A stretch of 64,000 nt of DNA, taken from assembly GCF_009735585.1 (NCBI RefSeq), contig NZ_VJVW01000003.1:1-64000 (forward strand), in the 5' to 3' direction. This document shows, one piece after another, positions 58,527-64,000 of the stretch. The translations under genes and the position numbers were made by a program. A model generated the notes under the pieces. The model saw only the letters and a program-made list of their open reading frames with translations, did no database searches and was not told the origin of the DNA. The stretch's first letter is position 1. Each line of letters starts with the position of its first letter. The stretch comes from Christiangramia aestuarii. Its GTDB lineage: Bacteria > Bacteroidota > Bacteroidia > Flavobacteriales > Flavobacteriaceae.

Positions 58527-59282
58527 CTAAAGTTCCTTGATCTTTATATTTCTGAACCATACTTTATCGTCATGATCCTGGAAGGCGATCTTTCCTTTAC
58601 GGGTAGAACCAAAATCTTCCCAGTCCTTGAATTTGGAGTTTTCAACCATCTCTTCCCATTTCTCGCCCTGTAAAGGGAATTCGGTGATCCTGGTGCCATT
58701 AAGCTCGACCCAGCCAATATTTTCATCATAATTTATATGTATCACTTCCTTGTTCCACTGGCCGGCAGGTTTAGTAACATCCTTGCTAGGCGGTACCATA
58801 TCGTATAAAGCTCCGGCAGTACGAGTTGGTCCGTTTTTCGCATCGGGATGATTCTGGTTATCCAGTACCTGAATTTCCGGGCTTATAAAATAAGGTTCAT
58901 CATATTTGTCGGTTTCCTTTACTCCCCACATAATACCGCTGTTGCCACCTTCAGAGATCTTCCATTCCAGGGATAATTCAAAGTTTTCGAACTCATCCTC
59001 GGTAATAAGGTATTCCTTGATCCTTTGGTCACCCTCGGCTGGGGCAAAGGCTATGGCTCCGTTCTCTACTGTCCACTGGCCTGAGATGGAATCCCGGTTA
59101 TAAGCCTTCCAGCCCTCAAGATCCTCCCCGTTAAAGAGGGGTTGCCATTCATCCTTCGCATTTTCTTTGGTAGATTCCATTTCTTCAGTATTGGAGAGCT
59201 CGGTTTCTTCAGCCTTTTCGCTTTCATTCTTACAGGCCGAGAATATGAGTAAAGAGCAGCCAATTAGCATTAATTTTTTCAT
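58527..59282 (-). CDS. DUF1080 lipoprotein (3-keto-disaccharide hydrolase-like)
   Basis: A 251-residue lipoprotein with a signal ending in FSACKNES. The mature part is a concanavalin-like DUF1080 domain: WQPLFNGEDLEGWKAYN, WTVENGAIAF, FENFELSLEWKISEGGNSGIMWGV and IAFQDHDDKVWFRNIKI. The family includes enzymes that cleave glycosides oxidised to the 3-keto form (3-keto-glycoside lyase/hydrolase). It overlaps the isomerase gene by 4 bp and ends in a terminator. In this cluster it would act after the GMC-type oxidoreductase has oxidised the C3 hydroxyl of a disaccharide. Confidence 0.88.
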   Translation of the reverse strand: MKKLMLIGCSLLIFSACKNESEKAEETELSNTEEMESTKENAKDEWQPLFNGEDLEGWKAYNRDSISGQWTVENGAIAFAPAEGDQRIKEYLITEDEFENFELSLEWKISEGGNSGIMWGVKETDKYDEPYFISPEIQVLDNQNHPDAKNGPTRTAGALYDMVPPSKDVTKPAGQWNKEVIHINYDENIGWVELNGTRITEFPLQGEKWEEMVENSKFKDWEDFGSTRKGKIAFQDHDDKVWFRNIKIKEL

Positions 59283-60346
59283 TCGTTTTCTGGTTTAAGT
59301 CCTAAAATTCTTTTGAGTTTATTTTTATCTATTTCAGATCCTGAGAAATCGTCGAAGCGTTTTTGGGTGGCTTCAATAATATGTTTTTCGATAAATGGCG
59401 CACCTTCCCGTGCTCCCTGTTCCGGGGATTTTATGCAGCATTCCCATTCCAGTACTGCCCAAACATCGCAACCGTACTCGGTCAATTTTGAAAAGGCAGT
59501 CTTAAAGTCCACCTGTCCATCTCCCGGGTGCCGGTACCTGCCGGCACGATCTTTCCAATCTCCAAACCCACCGAACATTCCTTTTTTGCCCGTTGGATTG
59601 AATTCGGCATCCTTTACATGGAACATTTTTATATAATCATGGTAGTGATCTATATATTCTATATAATCCAGTTGTTGTAAAACGAAATGACTGGGATCAT
59701 AAAGGATGTTTACCCTTTTATGATTATGGGTTGCATCCAGGAAACGTTCAAAAGTAACCCCATCATGCAGGTCTTCCCCAGGATGGATCTCGTAACATAC
59801 ATCTACACCCTGTTCGTCGAATTCGTTCAGGATGGGAAGCCAGCGTTTTGCCAGTTCAGCAAATCCCATCTCGACCAAACCATCTGGTCTTTGTGGCCAG
59901 GGGTGGGCAGTATGCCACAGGAAGGACCCGCTGAAGGTGCCGTGAACATCAAGTCCCAGGTTCCGGCTTGCCTTGGCTGCAAATTTCAGTTGCTCTATCG
60001 CCCATTCTGTCCTCTCTTTGGGATTGTTCTTATAAGCTTCAGGAGCAAAATTATCGAACATGATGTCGTAGGCCGGATGAACGGCTACTAGTTGTCCCTG
60101 TAAATGCGAGCTTAATTCGGTTATTTCGAGTCCGTAGGAATTTACCTTTCCTTTTAGTTCATCACAATAGGCCTTGCTTTCAGCTGCTTTTTTCAGATCG
60201 ATAAGCCTTGTTTCCCAGGTAGGGATCTGTATCCCCTTATATCCCAGCTCGGCAGCCCATTTGCACAGGCCATCCAGGGAATTGAAGGGTTCGTTATCGT
60301 CCATGAATTGAGCCAAAAATACAGCCGGTCCCTTTATAGTCTTCAT
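59279..60346 (-). CDS. Sugar phosphate isomerase/epimerase-like (AP-endonuclease-2 TIM barrel)
   Basis: A 355-residue TIM-barrel protein without signal peptide. It resembles xylose-isomerase-like barrels: CDELKGKVNSYGLEITELSSHLQGQ, FDEQGVDVCYEIHPGEDLHDG, NHKRVNILYDPSHFVLQQLD and YIKMFHVKDAEFNPTG hold the metal-binding Glu, Asp, His and Glu set (CYEIHPGEDLHDG, DPSHF, HVKDAEF). It would isomerise or dehydrate a keto sugar. It is fourth in the minus-strand operon and overlaps DUF1080 by 4 bp. Confidence 0.85.
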   Translation of the reverse strand: MKTIKGPAVFLAQFMDDNEPFNSLDGLCKWAAELGYKGIQIPTWETRLIDLKKAAESKAYCDELKGKVNSYGLEITELSSHLQGQLVAVHPAYDIMFDNFAPEAYKNNPKERTEWAIEQLKFAAKASRNLGLDVHGTFSGSFLWHTAHPWPQRPDGLVEMGFAELAKRWLPILNEFDEQGVDVCYEIHPGEDLHDGVTFERFLDATHNHKRVNILYDPSHFVLQQLDYIEYIDHYHDYIKMFHVKDAEFNPTGKKGMFGGFGDWKDRAGRYRHPGDGQVDFKTAFSKLTEYGCDVWAVLEWECCIKSPEQGAREGAPFIEKHIIEATQKRFDDFSGSEIDKNKLKRILGLKPENE

Positions 60347-60362
60347 TTTCTAATAATTTATA

Positions 60363-61499
60363 TTAGTCTTGCATTTTGATCCATACATTGCCCTTTTTGT
60401 GAGAAGCAACGCTCTTCTCAATAAAACTCATTCCGCGCAGGCCATCATTAAGTTTAGGGTAAGCGCCTTCAAATTTAGATTGGTCTTTAATGGCCATGGC
60501 AACCCCGTAATAAATGTTTCCCATGGAGTCGAAGATACCTTCGGGATGTCCTGGAGGCAGTTTTGTTCCTTCCAGTGAAAATTCACTAAGGAATCCGTGC
60601 CCAGGTTTAATAACCTGTAGGGGCTGATCTTCTTTCATAAGATACAGGTAATTTGGATTTTCCTGTTCCCACTTAAGCCCTCCTTTATCTCCATAAATTT
60701 GCACGGTGAAATTGTTTTCCTCACCGGTAGCGATCTGGCTCGCGCGAAGCACTCCTTTTGTATTTTTTCCAAACCTGAGCAGGACGGTTCCATCAATATC
60801 CATCGGGTTATCCTCGTATAGGTAATTAAGGTCTGCGAGTATATTCTCAACCTTCATTCCGGTAACATACTCAGCCATGTTAAAGGCGTGTGTGCCAATA
60901 TCGCCAATACAGCAGCTGATGCCCGATTTTTCAGGATCCAACCTCCAGGTAGCTGATCTTCTCTCCTTGTCGTGGATCAAAGGATTTATCCATCCCTGGT
61001 AATATTGAACATCTACTTTCTGGATCTTGCCTATATCGCCATTTTCGATCATGGCTTTCATCTGCCTGATCATAGGATATCCGGTATAGGTATAGGTTAC
61101 CGCGAAGATCGCATTAGTTCTTTGCTGAATCTCGTTCAGTGTTTTTGCTTCCTCATAAGTTGTGGTAAGTGGTTTTTCACAGATCACATTAAAGCCATTT
61201 TCCAGCAGTTGCTTGGCCATGGGGAAATGAAGGAAGTTCGGGGTTAGAACCGAAACAGCCTGCATTCGTTCTGCCTCAGGAAGCTGTTTTTCTTTTTTGA
61301 TAAGATCATCCAAGTCCTTATAAACCCTGGATTTATCCAACTGAAGTTTTTCGCCGAATTTTAGGCTTTTTGCATGCTGAACATCGAATACACCTCCTAC
61401 GATTTCGAACTGGTCGAACATATTTGCCGCCACGCGATGCAGAATTCCGATGAGCGAATCTGCTCCTCCTCCCAGGATACCAAGTTTGATCTTAGCCAT
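60363..61499 (-). CDS. Gfo/Idh/MocA-family oxidoreductase
   Basis: A 378-residue NAD(P)-dependent oxidoreductase. The Rossmann motif LGILGGGADSLIG (about 5-17), the conserved CEKPLTT with catalytic Lys (near residue 100), and the second domain with GDIGTHAFNMAEYVTGM and HGFLSEF are diagnostic. It would reduce a 3-keto sugar back, or oxidise a sugar, in concert with its neighbours. It follows the MFS gene by 11 bp and precedes the isomerase by 16 bp. Proteins of this kind accompany the DUF1080 and GMC oxidoreductases in Bacteroidota glycoside-cleaving clusters. Confidence 0.88.
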   Translation of the reverse strand: MAKIKLGILGGGADSLIGILHRVAANMFDQFEIVGGVFDVQHAKSLKFGEKLQLDKSRVYKDLDDLIKKEKQLPEAERMQAVSVLTPNFLHFPMAKQLLENGFNVICEKPLTTTYEEAKTLNEIQQRTNAIFAVTYTYTGYPMIRQMKAMIENGDIGKIQKVDVQYYQGWINPLIHDKERRSATWRLDPEKSGISCCIGDIGTHAFNMAEYVTGMKVENILADLNYLYEDNPMDIDGTVLLRFGKNTKGVLRASQIATGEENNFTVQIYGDKGGLKWEQENPNYLYLMKEDQPLQVIKPGHGFLSEFSLEGTKLPPGHPEGIFDSMGNIYYGVAMAIKDQSKFEGAYPKLNDGLRGMSFIEKSVASHKKGNVWIKMQD

Positions 61500-61510
61500 A
61501 ATGTTGTCTT

Positions 61511-62749
61511 TTATATTTCTATATCTTTTTTATCGATCTTTTCGTTCTTAAAAAATAAGGCAAAAAGTAGCATTACTCCAAATGCAAATGCTGCAGGATA
61601 TAGCCAGATGGTTTCCCAGGCATGCATTTTTTCTCCGGTGAGATAAGCATTGGTAATAAGTCCGGCCACATAGAAGCCGATGAGCATTCCCACACCGTAT
61701 GTAGCCAGGGTGATCAAGCCCTGGGCTGAACTTTTATATTTTGAACCCGCTTTAAAATCTGTATAGATCTGTCCCGAAACGAAAAAGAAATCATAACAGA
61801 TCCCGTGCAGGGCGATGCCGATAAGCAGCATAAAGATAAGTTCGCCAGAATTACCATAGGCAAACAGCAAATATCTTAAGGTCCATGCAAGCATTCCGGC
61901 AATAATGGTCATTTTAAAACCAAATTTCTTAAAGAAAAACGGGAGCAGAAGCATGAATAATACTTCGGAAACCTGGCCAATGGTCATAAGTCCAGTGGGG
62001 TTATTTACCCCGATCTCAGAAAGAAATGGATTGGTATTCTGATAATAAAAAGCAAGTGGAATACATATTAATACCGAAGCCACGAAGAACATAAGGAAAT
62101 TCCTGTCTTTCAATAGGCTTAAGGCATCAAGACCCAGGGTCTCCACGATACTTACTTTTTTAGACCTGTCGGCCGTAGGTGGGGTTTTGGGTAAAGTAAA
62201 ACTGAATAAGCCCAGGAAAGCGGAGGCGATACTCACCATTAGGAAAGTGTACTTAAGCATTCCTTCCTGTCTCGCTTCAGGAGCATCCCAGTAGAAAAGA
62301 TAACTAATTACCAGTCCTGCCACGATCCATCCAATGGTTCCGAAGACCCTGATAAAGGAGAATTCCTTGGCAGGATCTTTCATCTGGTTAAAACTAACCG
62401 AATTCACCAGGGCAAGGGTAGGCATGTAAGCGATCATATATCCCAGTACCAGGGGGTAAAATTCAGTAAAATCTGTGCTTATATACATGAGGTATAACAA
62501 TACGGCCCCGATGAGATGAAGAAAACCGAGAATCCTTTCCGCATTGAAGAACCTGTCGGCAATTAGGCCTATAATAAAAGGAGCGATGATAGCTCCCCAG
62601 GATTGAGTTGAAAAGGCTGTGGAAATCTGAACATCGGTAGCATTAAGATTATAACCCAGGAAGGTACCCAGCGTAACAAACCAACCTCCCCATATGAAGA
62701 ATTCCAAAAACATCATCAGGGAAAGTTGAAATCGTATAAGTTTACTCAT
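61511..62749 (-). CDS. MFS transporter, nucleoside/oligosaccharide permease-like
   Basis: A 412-residue membrane protein with 12 helices. The N-terminal motif FFIWGGWFVTLGTFLGYNLNATDVQI, the helix 2-3 loop IADRFFNAERILGFLH and central cytoplasmic loop (PTADRSKKVSIVETLGLDAL) fit the nucleoside:H+ symporter (NupG/XapB) branch of the MFS, which includes many uncharacterised sugar transporters in Bacteroidota. It would import a sugar or keto-sugar. It is second in the operon. Confidence 0.85.
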   Translation of the reverse strand: MSKLIRFQLSLMMFLEFFIWGGWFVTLGTFLGYNLNATDVQISTAFSTQSWGAIIAPFIIGLIADRFFNAERILGFLHLIGAVLLYLMYISTDFTEFYPLVLGYMIAYMPTLALVNSVSFNQMKDPAKEFSFIRVFGTIGWIVAGLVISYLFYWDAPEARQEGMLKYTFLMVSIASAFLGLFSFTLPKTPPTADRSKKVSIVETLGLDALSLLKDRNFLMFFVASVLICIPLAFYYQNTNPFLSEIGVNNPTGLMTIGQVSEVLFMLLLPFFFKKFGFKMTIIAGMLAWTLRYLLFAYGNSGELIFMLLIGIALHGICYDFFFVSGQIYTDFKAGSKYKSSAQGLITLATYGVGMLIGFYVAGLITNAYLTGEKMHAWETIWLYPAAFAFGVMLLFALFFKNEKIDKKDIEI

Positions 62750-62765
62750 AATTCAGAAATTGGTT

Positions 62766-63764
62766 TTATAGTTTTCTACCGGCTTTGATTAGCAGATCCT
62801 TTGTTTTTTGGATACCCTCCTTTGCAGAGTCCTCTTCACCTTCAAATTCAACCCCTATATATCCGCTGTACCCACCTTCTTTTACGATCTTAAGCATTTT
62901 TTTATAATCTATTAGTTCCTCTTCTCCGGTAGAATTGAAGGTGTAAGATTTTGCACTAACCGCTTTGGCGTATGGCATCATTTTCTCCACACCTTCATAG
63001 CGCGGGTATTCCTCCACACAATCTGCATCCCACCTGGCATCTCCTTCACGTTTAAGACAGAAATTTCCGAAATCTGGTAGAGTCCCACAGTTTTCCATGT
63101 TCACCTGTCTCATCACTTCTACCAGAAGGTCGGCATTAGAGGAAAGCAGTCCGTGATTTTCAACCAGTACGTTTATATTCTTTTCTGCCCCATAGGCTGA
63201 AAGTTTTTTCAAAGCATCTATAGAGTTAGCCTGCCATTCTTCAGGGATGTCACTTCCAAAAAGGTTTACCCTTATTGAATGGCAGCCAAGGAAACTGGCC
63301 GCATCTATCCATTTTTTATGATTTTCTACCGCCTTATCCCTCTCGGTCACATCATTTGCGGCAAGGTCACCTTCGCCGTCTACCATGATAAGCACGTTCC
63401 TCATGTTATATTTTTCGCTGCGAGCCTTCAGGGTGTCTAGTATTTCCTGCATTTTCCGCTCTGGATCTTTGGCATCTTTGAGCTTTTCTGAATAGAAGCC
63501 GCTCACGTACTCAATACCTTCAAAACCCATTTCGCTGGCGGTCCTGGCAAAATCCAGAGGATCTATAGTTCCATCATGGATCAAAGGATGCAGGGACCAC
63601 TGGGCGAGTGATAATTTAAAAAATAACGCATCGGCAGGTTTTTCAGACTTTGTAATAGCGGATGCTTTATCCTCATTTTCAGATTTTTGTTTACAAGCAG
63701 TAAAGCTCAGGAATAAGGAGAAAAACCCTAAAATAAGAAAGGTCTTCGACGACATTATGTTCAT
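62766..63764 (-). CDS. Exported sugar isomerase/epimerase-like lipoprotein (TIM barrel)
   Basis: A 332-residue lipoprotein with signal ending in FTACKQKSE (Cys at about residue 24). The mature part is a xylose-isomerase-like TIM barrel: AQWSLHPLIHDGTIDPLDFARTASEMGFEGIEYV at the start, NINVLVENHG, NCGTLPDFGNFCL and YSGYIGVEFEGEED. The metal ligands Glu, Asp and His are recognisable (VENHG, PDFGNF). A second ATG three codons in (63755) is also possible. It is first in the operon and divergent from the GMC gene. Its exported location suggests it acts on a keto-sugar in the periplasm. Confidence 0.85.
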   Translation of the reverse strand: MNIMSSKTFLILGFFSLFLSFTACKQKSENEDKASAITKSEKPADALFFKLSLAQWSLHPLIHDGTIDPLDFARTASEMGFEGIEYVSGFYSEKLKDAKDPERKMQEILDTLKARSEKYNMRNVLIMVDGEGDLAANDVTERDKAVENHKKWIDAASFLGCHSIRVNLFGSDIPEEWQANSIDALKKLSAYGAEKNINVLVENHGLLSSNADLLVEVMRQVNMENCGTLPDFGNFCLKREGDARWDADCVEEYPRYEGVEKMMPYAKAVSAKSYTFNSTGEEELIDYKKMLKIVKEGGYSGYIGVEFEGEEDSAKEGIQKTKDLLIKAGRKL

Positions 63765-63807
63765 TTTGGAAGATTTATGGTGAAAAGCTACAATTCTTTA
63801 AAAAACT

Positions 63808-63815
63808 CAAATTTA
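63808..63815 (-). promoter_or_regulatory. -7 box of the sugar operon (leftward)
   Basis: On the minus strand TAAATTTG matches TAnnTTTG exactly, 43 bp before the ATG at 63764. It lies within a 146-bp divergent promoter region. Confidence 0.5.
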
Positions 63816-63861
63816 AAAGTAGTCTTTTTTTTAAAGATGTAAAATAACAGGGATAAATTTA

Positions 63862-63869
63862 TATATTTG
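63862..63869 (+). promoter_or_regulatory. -7 box of the GMC oxidoreductase gene (rightward)
   Basis: TATATTTG matches TAnnTTTG exactly, 41 bp before the GTG start at 63911. With the box at 63808 it makes a back-to-back promoter pair. Confidence 0.5.
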
Positions 63870-63910
63870 ATAGACTTCGAACTTAAATTTTATCAATAAA
63901 CCATAGAATT

Positions 63911-64000
63911 GTGAGTAACTATTATGAAAATGACAATTACGATGCGATAGTTGTTGGCACTGGGATCAGTGGTGGCTGGGCTGCGAAGGAGCTTTGTGAA
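63911..64000 (+). CDS. GMC-family oxidoreductase, N-terminal fragment (cut by window edge)
   Basis: A frame starting at GTG 63911 and open to the edge (30 codons). The N-terminus reads NYDAIVVGTGISGGWAAKEL, the FAD-binding beta-alpha-beta of GMC oxidoreductases (GxGxSGGxxA). In this context it is probably the glucoside 3-dehydrogenase that oxidises the C3 hydroxyl of a disaccharide, opening the pathway encoded by the divergent operon. The rest of the gene lies beyond the window. Confidence 0.8.
   Translation, partial: MSNYYENDNYDAIVVGTGISGGWAAKELCE

Noticed and set aside
1-64000. tRNA, rRNA, CRISPR array, prophage or transposase genes
   Set aside because: Looked for on both strands by eye; nothing convincing was seen.

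Overview
The window is a chromosomal segment of a Bacteroidota bacterium, most likely a marine member of Flavobacteriaceae (Gramella/Christiangramia, Zunongwangia or Salegentibacter type). Several things point there. Promoters match the Bacteroidota -7 element TAnnTTTG. Many lipoproteins carry short N-terminal signals ending in a Cys. The gene content is typical: PspC/PadR operon, 2TM/LytTR signalling, MoxR-DUF58-DUF4350-DUF4129 cluster, GIN-domain proteins and the DUF1080/Gfo-Idh/GMC sugar cluster. No rRNA, tRNA, CRISPR array or transposase was seen.

Layout. 1-3.05 kb: a mobile-looking, AT-rich platform on the minus strand. A tyrosine recombinase with an integron-integrase-like tail is followed by a PD-(D/E)xK nuclease gene and a truncated lipoprotein gene, separated by an attC-like imperfect hairpin. 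3.2-6.1 kb: TerB-like protein, aldehyde dehydrogenase, membrane protein. 6.2-24.6 kb: a respiratory and sulfur region. It holds a Crp/Fnr regulator, TauE/SafE exporter, cydAB, SDR and aldehyde dehydrogenase genes, an iodotyrosine-deiodinase-like flavoprotein, a sterol-desaturase-family protein, a persulfide dioxygenase-rhodanese fusion, a three-gene acyl-CoA carboxylase and a split YeeE/YedE transporter. 24.6-29.8 kb: a minus-strand operon of exported small-domain proteins with an internal tandem duplication, next to a LytTR regulator. 29.8-39.8 kb: TRIC-type channel, trxB, the GIN/PspC/PadR/DUF4870 group, AIM24 family protein, OxyR and small exported proteins. 39.9-48.2 kb: DUF58/MoxR/DUF4350/DUF4129/SpoIIM/RDD cluster, cyclophilin and NUDIX genes. 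48.2-57.1 kb: acyltransferase, two ECF sigma factors with membrane partners, NDH-2, hemerythrin, a LytS/LytTR two-component operon and Cu/Zn SOD. 57.2-64 kb: hydrolase-OsmC fusion and a sugar-oxidation cluster running off the right edge.

Two regulatory circuits can be read directly from the DNA. First, a 16-bp palindrome, TGTAAC-N4-GTTAC(A/T), occurs four times. Three copies lie exactly 37 nt (start to start) before a -7 box, ahead of the TauE gene, the desaturase/persulfide-dioxygenase pair and the YeeE/YedE pair. The Crp/Fnr protein at 6270 is the obvious candidate regulator, acting as a class II activator of a sulfide/sulfite/thiosulfate module. The fourth copy, a perfect palindrome, sits where it could repress. 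Second, two AgrA-like direct-repeat sites (9-mer, 12-nt spacer, 9-mer) lie upstream of the LytS/LytTR operon and of a DUF2141 operon 12 kb away. In both, the downstream repeat starts 42 nt before the -7 box, which suggests one LytTR regulon that includes autoregulation.

Coordinates and starts were reasoned by eye. Family assignments rest on recognised motifs and overall sequence character, not on database searches.
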